Source: Geomonas sp. Red32 (GTDB lineage: Bacteria; Desulfobacterota; Desulfuromonadia; Geobacterales; Geobacteraceae). From it: a DNA stretch of 64,000 nucleotides. Positions 1 to 11,272 of the stretch are shown one piece after another; within the stretch, counting starts at the first letter, position 1, and the number at the start of each line of letters is the position of its first letter. The notes under the pieces are model-generated. The model ran no database searches, was not told where the DNA came from, and saw only the letters and a list, made by a program, of their open reading frames with translations. Position numbers and translations under genes: made by a program. Location of the stretch: positions 1,517-65,516 of the forward strand of contig NZ_JAKLOY010000013.1 of the NCBI RefSeq assembly GCF_023652955.1. Reading direction: 5' to 3'.

Positions 1-4
1 GAAG

Positions 5-81
5 GGGCCTGTAGCTCAGCTGGCTAGAGCACACGACTGATAATCGTGAGGTCGGAGGTTCAAGTCCTCCCAGGCCCACCA
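5..81 (+). tRNA. tRNA-Ile (GAT)
   Basis: A 77-nt cloverleaf with encoded CCA. The acceptor arm GGGCCTG pairs with CAGGCCC before ACCA. The anticodon stem CACGA/TCGTG encloses the loop CTGATAA with anticodon GAT. Together with the following tRNA-Ala it forms the usual 16S-23S spacer pair of a bacterial rRNA operon; the 16S gene must lie just before the window. Confidence 0.97.
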
Positions 82-103
82 TTTAAGTCTCAACCCGTAT
101 TAC

Positions 104-179
104 GGGGGTGTAGCTCAGCTGGGAGAGCACCTGCCTTGCACGCAGGGGGTCATCGGTTCGATCCCGTTCACCTCCACCA
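104..179 (+). tRNA. tRNA-Ala (TGC)
   Basis: A 76-nt cloverleaf with encoded CCA. The acceptor arm GGGGGTG pairs with CACCTCC, with one G-U pair. The anticodon loop CTTGCAC carries TGC between CCTGC and GCAGG. It lies 22 nt after tRNA-Ile in the rRNA spacer. Confidence 0.97.
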
Positions 180-232
180 TTTTCGAAGCTCTGATCCGTC
201 GGCTTGTCTGACGAGTCGGACCTTTTGAAAAC

Positions 233-244
233 TGTTCTTTGACA
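233..244 (+). promoter_or_regulatory. boxA-like antitermination site before 23S
   Basis: TGTTCTTTGACA closely resembles the boxA consensus TGCTCTTTAACA used by the Nus antitermination complex on rRNA transcripts. It lies about 95 nt before the mature 23S start, in the normal place for a spacer boxA. Confidence 0.65.
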
Positions 245-337
245 ATTGCATATTCAAGATCTGTAGGTAGAAAAACGAAATGGCGAAAACCATTTCGGTG
301 TATGCACGGCAGTTTTGACTAAGTTAAGTTTTTTTAT

Positions 338-3293
<2,956 letters not shown>

Positions 3294-3389
3294 ATAAAAA
3301 TTAACTGAAGGGGGGGCTGGTCCTCCAGCCCCCCTGATATAAACTGCCAAAGCTACCGACAGATCGAAGAGCATGCAATTGTAACGGTT

Positions 3390-3443
3390 GCACGGGACGA
3401 AAGTCCCAGTGCAGCTCATAGAGAGATTCGCGCGAAAGCGCAA
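3390..3443 (+). other. Two GAAA-tetraloop hairpins in the 23S-5S spacer
   Basis: At 3390-3412 GCAC.GGGAC and GTCCC.A.GTGC close on a GAAA loop. At about 3432-3443 GCGC/GCGC closes on a second GAAA loop inside a longer imperfect stem with AGAGATT and AGTTTCT. GNRA hairpins at this position are probably processing or folding elements of the rRNA precursor. The structures are visible in the sequence; the role is inferred. Confidence 0.5.
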
Positions 3444-3450
3444 AGAGTTT

Positions 3451-3566
<116 letters not shown>

Positions 3567-3576
3567 AATTTAATAG

Positions 3577-3618
3577 AAAGCCCCGCCTGGTTATTCCAGC
3601 GCGGGGCTTTTGTTTTTC
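3577..3618 (+). terminator. rRNA operon terminator 1
   Basis: A 10-bp perfect stem, AAAGCCCCGC with GCGGGGCTTT, followed by TGTTTTT. It begins about 10 nt after the 5S gene and is a strong intrinsic terminator. Confidence 0.92.
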
Positions 3619-3634
3619 TGCTCACCTGTCTAAG

Positions 3635-3677
3635 AAAGAGCCCCGCTAGAATTCCTTCCGGCGGGGCGTCTTTTGTT
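3635..3677 (+). terminator. rRNA operon terminator 2
   Basis: A second hairpin, GCCCCGC (3640-3646) with GCGGGGC (3661-3667), followed by a T-rich stretch. Tandem terminators after rRNA operons are common. Confidence 0.8.
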
Positions 3678-3777
3678 CCTCCCTCCACAATTCAAGATCA
3701 CATGATAATATTCTAACGGTACCTCTCATCCACGCGTTCTTACCATCATCTTAGCTGCGGAGTTCGGAGGGTGCGAC

Positions 3778-3912
3778 ATGAACAAAGTCTTTCGCATCGT
3801 CGTTGTGCTCATCGCTATCCTGTTCGGCCTCAATACAATCTATGGTTGTCATTGGTGGCAACCGCCTGCCCCTCCTGGCTTACCCAAACTGCCTCCAGTT
3901 CCGGTTCCCTAG
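3778..3912 (+). CDS. Small membrane or secreted peptide, 44 aa
   Basis: An unrecognised 44-codon gene. It opens with ATG at 3778 after a clear Shine-Dalgarno GGAGGG (3767-3772). The peptide starts MNK, has one hydrophobic helix (about residues 5-22, rich in Val, Ile and Leu), then a single Cys24, a His-Trp-Trp cluster, and a proline-rich tail (PPAPPGLPKLPPVPVP). The Cys after the helix suggests a lipoprotein, but the -3/-2 residues Ile-Tyr fit a lipobox poorly, so a membrane-anchored or exported peptide is equally likely. It stands alone between the rRNA terminators and the dipeptidase gene. Confidence 0.6.
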   Translation: MNKVFRIVVVLIAILFGLNTIYGCHWWQPPAPPGLPKLPPVPVP

Positions 3913-4009
3913 TTCCCTGGCTTCACGTTGCCGGCCTCCAATTGAACTTCCCTTAAGCGGAAAATCTGGTATGTTCTAGCTGTTCTGATTTTACCCAGGG
4001 AGGTGCCCA

Positions 4010-5476
4010 TTGGAATTCAACGTCTGCCCCGCTATCGACGGGTTGAAACCCGAACGATTCTGGCGCTGCTTTGCCGAACTCTCACGCATCCCGCGCCCAT
4101 CCGGGCATGAGGAGCGCGCCGCCCAGTTCGTGCTGGACCGGGCCCACTCGCTCGGCCTGCAAGCCCGCAAGGATGGCTTCGGTAACGTAGTGGTCAAAAA
4201 GCCTGCTACCAAAGGGAAGGAAGGCATTCCCTCCGTCTGTCTGCAGTCTCACCTGGACATGGTCTGTGAGAAAAACGCCACCAAGGCTCACGACTTCATG
4301 GCCGATCCCATCGAACTCGTCCGCGACGGCAACTTCCTCTCCGCGAACGATACCACCCTCGGCGCCGACAACGGTGTTGGCGTGGCCACCAGTCTCGCCA
4401 TCATGGAGGATGGCGACCTCGAACACGGCCCTCTTGAGTTGCTCTTCACGGTCGAGGAAGAGACCGGGCTCACCGGGGCTCTCAATCTCACCTCCGGCCT
4501 CGTCGATAGCCGCATTCTCCTCAATCTCGATTCCGAGGATGAAGGCGTCATCTTCATCGGTTGCGCAGGCGGCCGGGATACCGTGGGGAAGTGGACCGTC
4601 GCGAGGGAAAAAATCTCTTCCGATTTCGCGCAGGTCCGCCTCATGGTGCGGGGGCTGAAAGGGGGCCATTCCGGGATCGATATCGGAAGGGGGCTTGGCA
4701 ACGCCATCAAGATCCTCAACCGCGCCATCATTCAGTTGGGTGGGATCGGCTTGAGGTTGTCCTCGCTGGCAGGGGGGAACATGCGCAATGCCATTCCCCG
4801 CGAGTGCTCCGCGGTGGCGTTTATTCCCAAACAGCGGCTCGATGAGGCCAATGCGCTTGTGAAGTCACTGAACTCCACCTATAGCGCTGAGTTTGCCTCG
4901 GTAGATCCTGACCTCGAACTCACTCTCGCAGAAGAAATGGGGGGAAGTGGGGAGGTGATGACTGCCTCTCTTCAAGAGCGCCTTTGCCGCACGATCGCGG
5001 CGCTCCCGTCAGGTGTTCAGCACATGAGCGCGGATATGCCCGGTCTCGTCGAATCCTCCACCAACGTTTCCGTCATCAGGACCCACGAGGACACTATCGA
5101 ACTCATCACCAGCCAAAGGAGCTCGATAGCTTCCCGCCTGGCCGAGGTAGCCGAAACGGTGGATGCGGCTCTTCGCTTGGGCGGGGCTGAGATAGAGGGG
5201 GGCTCTGGTTATCCGGGATGGAAGCCGAACGTGAACTCTCCCATCCTTGCCGTGGCAAAAGAAAAATACCGGGCCCTTTACGGAAAGGACCCCGAGGTCA
5301 CCGCTGTCCACGCCGGTCTCGAGTGTGGAATCATCGGGGAGCGGATACCCGGGATCGACATGATCTCCTTTGGCCCTACGCTCCATGCAGTTCATTCTCC
5401 CGATGAGCGGATCGACATAGCCTCGGTACCGAAGTTCTGGGAGTTCCTCGTCGAGATCCTCAAAGCGGTACGCTGA
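4010..5476 (+). CDS. pepD: Aminoacyl-histidine dipeptidase, PepD-like (M20)
   Basis: A cytosolic zinc dipeptidase that splits Xaa-His (carnosine-type) dipeptides. At 488 residues it has the normal PepD length. Visible metal and catalytic motifs are LQSHLDMVCEKN (residues about 74-85), GADNGVGVATSLA (about 119-131), the acidic pair in TVEEETGLTGA (about 149-159), LNLDSED, and a late LHAVHSPDERI with the last metal His. The start is TTG at 4010, chosen because AGGGAGG ends 6 nt before it and the protein aligns from MEFNVCPAIDGLKPERFWRCF in the family manner. It converges on the small gene at 5481, with 4 nt between the stops. No signal peptide. Confidence 0.9.
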   Translation: MEFNVCPAIDGLKPERFWRCFAELSRIPRPSGHEERAAQFVLDRAHSLGLQARKDGFGNVVVKKPATKGKEGIPSVCLQSHLDMVCEKNATKAHDFMADPIELVRDGNFLSANDTTLGADNGVGVATSLAIMEDGDLEHGPLELLFTVEEETGLTGALNLTSGLVDSRILLNLDSEDEGVIFIGCAGGRDTVGKWTVAREKISSDFAQVRLMVRGLKGGHSGIDIGRGLGNAIKILNRAIIQLGGIGLRLSSLAGGNMRNAIPRECSAVAFIPKQRLDEANALVKSLNSTYSAEFASVDPDLELTLAEEMGGSGEVMTASLQERLCRTIAALPSGVQHMSADMPGLVESSTNVSVIRTHEDTIELITSQRSSIASRLAEVAETVDAALRLGGAEIEGGSGYPGWKPNVNSPILAVAKEKYRALYGKDPEVTAVHAGLECGIIGERIPGIDMISFGPTLHAVHSPDERIDIASVPKFWEFLVEILKAVR

Positions 5477-5480
5477 TAGC

Positions 5481-5717
5481 TCATAGAATGCAGACGAAGC
5501 GTACCTGCACCGGTAAAATAGCATTGGTGCCGGAGATCATGACCCTCTGTGTCATGACCCGGCACCTTCCCCCCATCAAACATTCCAGTGCCACATCGTG
5601 CAGCCCCGGGTCGCACTGAAACACGCGTAGGGTGTCTCCTCTCCGGTTTTCCCCCATGTCGAGTCCGTCCAGGATAACTTTTCCATTGCGCTGGCAGGAT
5701 ACGGTGAAGTATTCCAT
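5481..5717 (-). CDS. Conserved-looking small hypothetical protein, 78 aa
   Basis: Not assigned to a named family. The 78-residue protein looks like a small all-beta domain: alternating hydrophobic strands, turns such as QRNGK, LDGLDMGENRRGD, CDPGLHDVALEC and ISGTN, and four cysteines. A PEGA-like or sandwich fold would fit the pattern VILDG...PGLHDVALEC, but this is inference. It starts at ATG 5717 behind a weak AAGGGGG. It sits tail to tail with the dipeptidase and is not the antisense shadow of any other gene, which favours it being real. Confidence 0.5.
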   Translation of the reverse strand: MEYFTVSCQRNGKVILDGLDMGENRRGDTLRVFQCDPGLHDVALECLMGGRCRVMTQRVMISGTNAILPVQVRFVCIL

Positions 5718-5726
5718 GGCGACCAG

Positions 5727-5792
5727 CCCCCTTACCCCATCCTCACCCTGTCTCTCCCCTTGAAAGGGAGGAGAACTTGTGCAGGGGTGGGG
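5727..5792. repeat. C/G-rich intergenic palindrome, family B copy 1
   Basis: Contains CCCCTTACCCCATCCTCACCC, then CTCTCCCCTTGAAAGGGAGGAG, then AGGGGTGGGG, giving nested inverted repeats. Related sequences lie at 7690, 25721, 35322, 37291, 43824, 43876, 57274 and 60098. Confidence 0.7.
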
Positions 5793-5867
5793 CTGTGGAT
5801 ACTAAGCTTGAAAAGTTAATGGTAGCTAATTTGATAAGGACTGCTGGCGGGAAGCAGGAAAAAGGGG

Positions 5868-7541
5868 CTACATGACCTGGACGGTCAGACCTTCTCCGGG
5901 GGCGGAGCGGTAGACGAAGGTGACGGTGGTGGCTTCTTCAAGCCACGGTTTGGTCCGATAGTTGCGGGCGAAGGTGCGCCGATAGTATCTGACCCGCTCG
6001 TCTTTGCGAACGACGGGAAGCGAGGGGAGTGGCTCTCTCGTCGCGTGCTGGGGGGGACCGAAAAAGGAGGGGAGGGTTCCGCCGGGATAACCGACGAGGC
6101 AATAGTCGAAGGCGAGGGCGTCCTGGAAGCGGGTAAGCATGTCGCCGGAGAGCCGGGTGGCTGCGAAGCCGTTGAATGCTTCGAAGAGGGCCGGGAGGGA
6201 ACTGCTCCACGCCATCTCCTGGTTCTCGAAAAAGGAGGCTGCGGTGGCGAAGATGCCGGAAAGCGGAGCCTGTTCGGCCAGTACTTTCAGGGAGGTGGCG
6301 AACCTGCCGCTGTTGTACCAAAGGTCGAGCAGCCGGCTGATGTTTTCGATGGAGCGGATCTCGGCGAAGGTGAGCCACGGAGTCTGCAGCACCTTATAGG
6401 GGGCGGAATCCGAGTAGGCGTACTTTTCGCTCCGGGCGATGCTGCGCATCCGGGTCCCCTTCATCACCTTCAGCGGCTCGACCTGGATGTGGTCGGGCGC
6501 CACCTCGAAGAGGCTTTGGAGGGAGGAAAGAAAACCGGTGAACGATTCGCCGGGAAGCCCCGCCACGAGGTCCAGATGAACGGTAACCCAGGTCTCCTCT
6601 TTCAGCCGCCGTACGTTCTCGAATACTTTCTCCAGGCTCGATTTCCTCTCCACCTTGGCGAGCGTCTCTTCTCCGCCTGATTGCACCCCGATCTCGAACC
6701 GGAAGAGTTCGGGCGGCACCTCGGCGAGTAACATAATGTTCTCCTCCGTCAAAAGGTCGGCGGCGATCTCGAAGTGGAACTTGCTCTCGCGGTTGTTCTC
6801 CAGGATGAAGCGCCAGATCCTGTTGGCCCGGCCGGCGTCGTAATTGAAGGTCCGGTCCACGAACTTGATGGTCCGCACTCCCGATTTCATCAGCAGTCCC
6901 AGGTCGGCTTCGATCCTCTCATAGGAATAGGACCGCACCCCCTTTTCCAGGGAGGAGAGGCAGAAGGCGCACGAAAAGGGGCAGCCGCGGGAGGTCTCGT
7001 AGTAAACGAGCGGCTTCGAGAGATCGGCCAGTCCCGCCTGGAAAGGGGAGGGGAGGGTGTCGAGCTCCGCGATCGCCTCGGCTTCGGGATTGGCCACGGT
7101 CTCCTCATCCTCGCGGTAGCTCAACCCGGGAATGGCGTCGAGCGGTTCGCGGTTGAGCAGGGCTTCCAGGAGACGGCGGCAGGTGACCTCCCCCTCCCCG
7201 CGGACGATGCAATCGATCGCCGGGTTTTGCTGCATCAACTCGAAGGAGCCGAAGGAGACCTCGGGGCCTCCCAGTACCACGAAGAGCTGGGGATCGACCT
7301 TCTTGAGATCGGAGGCGAGCTTCAAGGTGAGCTCGGCATTCCAGATGTAGCAGGAGAACAGCGCGACGTCGGCCTTGGCATCCACCAGCCGGGAGAGAAG
7401 CTGGTCCCGGTGCTCGTTCACCGTCAGCTCGAGGATCTCGAACTCGGCGCCCGGCAGATCGGCGCAGGCGGCCGCCAGGGCGGGGAGGGCAAGGGAGGAG
7501 TGGACGTATTTCGCGTGCAGGGTGGCGAGAAGAATTTTCAT
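5868..7541 (-). CDS. B12-binding-domain radical SAM protein (DUF4080-type)
   Basis: A 557-residue enzyme of unknown substrate. Residues 1-130 look like a cobalamin-binding Rossmann domain (MKILLATLHAKYVHSSLALP, then VVLGGPEVSFG). The radical SAM core follows with the cluster motif RGCPFSCAFCLS (C-x3-C-x2-C), and later FEIGVQSGGEETL, then the C-terminal region typical of DUF4080. An upstream in-frame TTG at 7583 would add 14 residues, but the family begins at MKILLATLHAKY, so ATG 7541 is chosen; no strong ribosome site is seen for either. It is divergent from the next radical SAM gene, with a repeat between them. Methyl transfer to an unactivated carbon is possible but unproven. Confidence 0.85.
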   Translation of the reverse strand: MKILLATLHAKYVHSSLALPALAAACADLPGAEFEILELTVNEHRDQLLSRLVDAKADVALFSCYIWNAELTLKLASDLKKVDPQLFVVLGGPEVSFGSFELMQQNPAIDCIVRGEGEVTCRRLLEALLNREPLDAIPGLSYREDEETVANPEAEAIAELDTLPSPFQAGLADLSKPLVYYETSRGCPFSCAFCLSSLEKGVRSYSYERIEADLGLLMKSGVRTIKFVDRTFNYDAGRANRIWRFILENNRESKFHFEIAADLLTEENIMLLAEVPPELFRFEIGVQSGGEETLAKVERKSSLEKVFENVRRLKEETWVTVHLDLVAGLPGESFTGFLSSLQSLFEVAPDHIQVEPLKVMKGTRMRSIARSEKYAYSDSAPYKVLQTPWLTFAEIRSIENISRLLDLWYNSGRFATSLKVLAEQAPLSGIFATAASFFENQEMAWSSSLPALFEAFNGFAATRLSGDMLTRFQDALAFDYCLVGYPGGTLPSFFGPPQHATREPLPSLPVVRKDERVRYYRRTFARNYRTKPWLEEATTVTFVYRSAPGEGLTVQVM

Positions 7542-7689
7542 GGCGGCGATTGTAGCGGAAAAGTCATTAAGGGGAAAGGTCAAAGGGATTCATTGGCGAT
7601 GCGCCTTGCCGTAAAGGGCGATTTTTGCTAGTGTGCTGAGGTTACGAAATACGGTGGAGGGGCGGACGGTTTACCTAATGTGGCGGCTG

Positions 7690-7728
7690 CCCCCACCCCC
7701 CGCCCCCCTCCCTCAAGGGGAGGGGGAG
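7690..7728. repeat. C/G-rich intergenic palindrome, family B copy 2
   Basis: CCCCCACCCCCCGCCCCC followed by CTCCCTCAAGGGGAGGGGGAG. It lies between the divergent radical SAM genes and runs up to the ribosome site of the rightward gene. Confidence 0.7.
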
Positions 7729-7750
7729 ATATATGGAAGGCGGTTCATTT

Positions 7751-9094
7751 ATGAAGGGTAGAAAGCTTCCCAAGCTTCTGTACGCGGACAGCAAGGGGAA
7801 TATCTTTGACCATCCCTACCTCAATATGGCGGGGATGAGTGCGGACGAGGCGGTGTTGCCGGAGAACGTGGAACTGATCCCGCTGCCGGAAGACAGCCGG
7901 CTCTTCACCATCCCCAATACGCCCCCCATCGCGTGGGACGGCCGCGAGCGCCGCTTCGTCACGGTCTCAAGGGTGAACGAGGGGAGGCGGAGCATTCCGG
8001 TGCAGGCGGTCTCCGCCTTCATGGCTCCGGGGTACATGCGGACCCTGTTGCCCGCCTGCGATTACTCGAAGAAAAAGGTGCACCTCCCGCTCTGGTCCTA
8101 CACCGCGGTTGGGTGGGACGATGAGCGCGACTGCTTCGTGGTGGCGGCCACCCGGGTCGACGATAACGAAAACTGGCTCCCCAAGAACTACGACGACCGG
8201 AAGCTCGATCCGCTGGTCCGCAAGATGGTCGCCCAGTACCCGAAGAACCGGCTCATCGAGCAACTCTCCCGCTGCGCGGTGGACTACCACTGCTTCGCAG
8301 CCAAAAACCTCTTCTTCCGCCGCTGGGAGGCCCCCATCCCCACCTCCCCGGTCTGCAACTCGCGCTGCCTGGGGTGCATCAGCCTCCAGCCTTCCGATTG
8401 CTGCCCGTCGAACCACGAACGGATCCCCTTCGTCCCCACCCCGGAGGAGATCGTGGAACTGATGCTCCCCCACCTGAACGAGGCGCCGGAGCCGATCGTC
8501 TCCTACGGCCAGGGGTGCGAGGGCGACCCGATCATGCAGGCGGACACCATCGCCGAGGCGACCAGAAGGCTCAAGGCAGGCACCTCGCGGGGCACGGTCA
8601 ACTTCAACTCGAACGGCTCCTTCCCCGACCGCGTCCGGATGCTCTGCGACGCCGGGATGGACTCCATGCGCTTTTCGATGAACTCGGTGCAGGAAGAGTT
8701 CTACAACCGGTACTACCGCCCCAAAGGGTACACCTTTGCCAACGTGGTCGAGTCGGTGAAGGCTGCCAAGGAAAAGGGGCTCTTCACCATGATCAACTAC
8801 CTGGTCTCTCCCGGGGTGACGGACAGTCCGCAAGAGGTCGAGGCGCTCCTTCGCTTCATCGGGGAGACCGGCGTCGATATGCTGCAGATGCGTAACCTTT
8901 CGATCGATCCCGCCTTCTACAACGAGAGGATGGGAGTGACTCAGAAGGGCATCGGCATGTACCGGCTGCTGGAGGTTATCAAGAAGGAGTATCCCAAGAT
9001 CCAGTACGGCTACTTTAACCGCACTAAGGAGCGCTTCTATCCGGACGGCTATGAGACGGGATGGCCGATCAAGGAAAAGGGCAGGAAAAAGTAG
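7751..9094 (+). CDS. Radical SAM protein, function unknown
   Basis: About 447 residues. The cluster motif is SPVCNSRCLGCISL (C-x3-C-x2-C) near residue 203, followed by a second cysteine-rich stretch PSDCCPSNHER. SYGQGCEGDPIMQ corresponds to the glycine-rich SAM-binding strand, and later segments (FSMNSVQEEFYNRYYRP, TMINYLVSPGVTDS) fit a partial TIM barrel. The N-terminal 190 residues are an extra domain preceding the radical core, which is unusual. Two starts are possible: ATG 7733 behind GGAGGGGGAG and ATG 7751 behind GGAAGGCGG. The second matches the remembered family start MKGRKLPKLLYAD. The substrate is unknown; no maturation partner lies next to it. Confidence 0.85.
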   Translation: MKGRKLPKLLYADSKGNIFDHPYLNMAGMSADEAVLPENVELIPLPEDSRLFTIPNTPPIAWDGRERRFVTVSRVNEGRRSIPVQAVSAFMAPGYMRTLLPACDYSKKKVHLPLWSYTAVGWDDERDCFVVAATRVDDNENWLPKNYDDRKLDPLVRKMVAQYPKNRLIEQLSRCAVDYHCFAAKNLFFRRWEAPIPTSPVCNSRCLGCISLQPSDCCPSNHERIPFVPTPEEIVELMLPHLNEAPEPIVSYGQGCEGDPIMQADTIAEATRRLKAGTSRGTVNFNSNGSFPDRVRMLCDAGMDSMRFSMNSVQEEFYNRYYRPKGYTFANVVESVKAAKEKGLFTMINYLVSPGVTDSPQEVEALLRFIGETGVDMLQMRNLSIDPAFYNERMGVTQKGIGMYRLLEVIKKEYPKIQYGYFNRTKERFYPDGYETGWPIKEKGRKK

Positions 9095-9160
9095 GTTCAG
9101 TCAGGTGCAAGCTTTCAAAGATAAAAGTGATGTACCGGGGTTTCGCCTTCGTTCGTGAGT

Positions 9161-9197
9161 CAAATCCCCCCTGTCCCCCCTTCGCAAAGGGGGGGAC
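9161..9197. repeat. C/G-rich intergenic palindrome, family A copy 1
   Basis: AAATCCCCCCTGTCCCCCC followed by TTCGCAAAGGGGGGG. It defines repeat family A, whose other copies lie at 25649, 47270, 54092, 54144, 55746, 55790 and 57209, in either orientation. Confidence 0.75.
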
Positions 9198-9306
9198 CTG
9201 ATTTCAATAGCTCTCCCAGGAATTGACGAAACATCCTTTCACCAGGGGGAGCGTTTTCCCGGCAGATCTAGCCGGTGCGCGGAAGCAACCTGCATACGGA
9301 GGTCAT

Positions 9307-10173
9307 GTGAGCACCATCTCCATCATCACGCCGAGCTATCTGATCAAGAAGAAGACCGATCACGCCAAGGGGATCAAGCTACTGGAGAAGCTCGGCTTCC
9401 AGATCCTCAACCCGGCCTGCCCCACGGTGCTTCCGTCGCCAGCCGAGAAGGCGGAGCAGATTCACTGCCTCTTCCGCGACCCCGGCACCGATATCATCCT
9501 CGCCCAGCGCGGCGGCTACAGCGCGATGAAGTCGCTTCCGTTCCTCGACTTCGAACTGATCGGGAACCATCCCAAGATCCTTGCCGGCTTCAGCGACCTG
9601 ACCGCGCTCTTGAACCCCATCTACGAGCGGACCGGGATGGTGACCCTGCACTCGCCGATGGTCATCAACCTCGACGCCCCCACCGATTTCACGGTGAAAT
9701 CCTTTCTGAACGCCCTCAACCGCTACCCGGAGAAAAACCTCCTCAAGGGTGCGCCGGTCAAGGTCTACCGCCACGGCGTCGCCGAAGGGGTCCTCAAGGG
9801 TGGGAACCTCATCACCCTCACCGCCCTCATCGCCACCAACTGGGAGACCAATCTGGAAGGCTCCATCCTCTTCCTGGAGGACGTGGACGAGAAGCTCCAC
9901 CAGGTCGACCGCTACCTGACCCAGTGGATCCTCACCGGCAAGCTCAAAGGGGTGCGGGGGATCATCCTCGGCGACTTCCGCGGGATCAAGAGCCCGCAGG
10001 TGTACCAGATCCTCTCCTCGCAGATGGAGCTGGACATCCCGGTCATCCACTGCCCGTTCATCGGCCACGTCCCCAACAAGATCACCCTCCCGGTGGGCGC
10101 CGAGGTCGAGCTGAACACCCAGAAGAAGCAGCTCCTGATCCGCAACATGGCTTGGCCCGGAGATACGGCATGA
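9307..10173 (+). CDS. LD-carboxypeptidase (peptidase S66 family)
   Basis: A cytosolic serine peptidase of the S66 family, which removes the terminal D-Ala from tetrapeptide muropeptides in cell-wall recycling (LdcA); MccF-type relatives cleave toxic peptide-nucleotides. 288 residues. Seen are the N-terminal IITPSYLI, the segment ILAQRGGYSAMKSLPFLDF (equivalent to the family RGGYG...L), GFSDLTALLNPIYERTGMVTLHSPM, and a late FLEDVDEK with the catalytic acidic residue. The start is GTG 9307 behind CGGAGG at 9297-9302; an upstream TTG at 9223 would add 28 residues outside the family. It is the first gene of a four-gene overlapping operon with spmA, spmB and an amidotransferase, which supports an envelope role. 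Confidence 0.88.
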   Translation: MSTISIITPSYLIKKKTDHAKGIKLLEKLGFQILNPACPTVLPSPAEKAEQIHCLFRDPGTDIILAQRGGYSAMKSLPFLDFELIGNHPKILAGFSDLTALLNPIYERTGMVTLHSPMVINLDAPTDFTVKSFLNALNRYPEKNLLKGAPVKVYRHGVAEGVLKGGNLITLTALIATNWETNLEGSILFLEDVDEKLHQVDRYLTQWILTGKLKGVRGIILGDFRGIKSPQVYQILSSQMELDIPVIHCPFIGHVPNKITLPVGAEVELNTQKKQLLIRNMAWPGDTA

Positions 10174-10745
10174 ATGTCGTCTGGCTCGGGCTGATCACCG
10201 TCAGCGTCGTCTTCGCCATCTTCACCGGCAACCTCGAGCCCTTCACCAAGGCGATCTTCGATGGCGCCAAGCAGGCGGTCGAGATATCGCTCTTTCTTCT
10301 GGGGATCGTCTCGATCTGGATGGGGATCACCAGGATCCTCGAAGACTCCGGCCTCATCTACCGGATCGCCCACCTCTTCAAGCCGCTCATCTCCCGTCTC
10401 TTCCGCGGTATCCCCGACGACCATCCCGCGGTCTCCGCCATCACCCTCAACGTCCTGGCCAACGTCTTCGGCCTGGGCAACGCCGCCACTCCCTTGGGGA
10501 TCAAGGCGATGCAGGAGCTCGACACCCTCAACGAGGAGAAGGGGACCATCACCTTCGAGATGATGATCTTCACGGTGATCAACACCGCCAGCGTGCAGCT
10601 CATCCCCTTCTCGCTGATCGGCATCCTGGCGAGTTTCCACGCCAAGAACCCGACCGCCATCGTGCTCCCGGTCATGATCGCCACCATCATCCACGCGAGC
10701 TCCGCGGTCGCCGTCCTCTTCGCCTTCAGGAGGGTGCTCAAGTGA
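10170..10745 (+). CDS. spmA: Spore maturation protein A homologue
   Basis: A 191-residue integral membrane protein with a nucleoside-recognition (Gate) domain. Five or so hydrophobic segments are visible: the N-terminal VWLGLITVSVVFAIF, VEISLFLLGIVSIWMGI, MIFTVINTASVQLIPFSLIGI and a C-terminal helix. The motif NVFGLGNAATPLGIKAM is diagnostic of SpmA. In Bacillus the SpmAB pair is needed for spore core dehydration. This organism type does not sporulate, so a different envelope or transport role is likely here. ATG 10170 overlaps the LD-carboxypeptidase stop by 4 nt (ATGA), so the two are translationally coupled. Confidence 0.92.
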   Translation: MNVVWLGLITVSVVFAIFTGNLEPFTKAIFDGAKQAVEISLFLLGIVSIWMGITRILEDSGLIYRIAHLFKPLISRLFRGIPDDHPAVSAITLNVLANVFGLGNAATPLGIKAMQELDTLNEEKGTITFEMMIFTVINTASVQLIPFSLIGILASFHAKNPTAIVLPVMIATIIHASSAVAVLFAFRRVLK

Positions 10746-11272
10746 CCGAGTACGTCAACTACATCTCGCTCCTCTTCATCCCGCTCTTCATCCTCTTCAC
10801 CATCTGGTACGGGACCTTCAAGAAGATCCGGGTCTACGACTCCTTCATCGCGGGGGCCAAGGAAGGGCCCAAGGTCATCCTCAACATCTTCCCCTACCTG
10901 GTGGGGATCTTCATCGCCATCAAGGGGTTCCAGGCCTCGGGCGCCTTCGATTACCTCAAGAACTGGTTCTACCAGATCTTCTCCTTCCTCGATATCCCGA
11001 TCGAGGTGGTCTCCATGTCGCTTATCAAGCCGCTCTCCGGATCGGCCGCCACCGCCCTTTTCACCGATATCGTCAAGACCACCGGCCCCGAGTCGATGGC
11101 GGCCAAGATGACCGGCGTGATCGTGGGGAGCGCCGAGACGACCTTCTACGTCCTGGCCGTCTACCTGGGGGCGGTGAACATCAAAAAGAGCCGCTACCTG
11201 GTGCCGGTCTGCCTGATCGGGGACTTCATCGGCATCGTGGTGGCGGTAACCGTCGCGAGGTACTTCCTGTAA
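10742..11272 (+). CDS. spmB: Spore maturation protein B homologue
   Basis: A 176-residue membrane protein, partner of SpmA and built on the same Gate domain. It shows the conserved segments AGAKEGPKVILNIFPYLVGIFIAI, LIKPLSGSAATALF and VGSAETTFYVLAVYLGAV, and a C-terminal helix. The start is GTG 10742, overlapping the spmA stop by 4 nt (GTGA). A and B together probably form one two-subunit membrane complex. Placement with an LD-carboxypeptidase suggests handling of a cell-wall-derived or nucleoside-like solute, which is inference. Confidence 0.92.
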   Translation: MTEYVNYISLLFIPLFILFTIWYGTFKKIRVYDSFIAGAKEGPKVILNIFPYLVGIFIAIKGFQASGAFDYLKNWFYQIFSFLDIPIEVVSMSLIKPLSGSAATALFTDIVKTTGPESMAAKMTGVIVGSAETTFYVLAVYLGAVNIKKSRYLVPVCLIGDFIGIVVAVTVARYFL

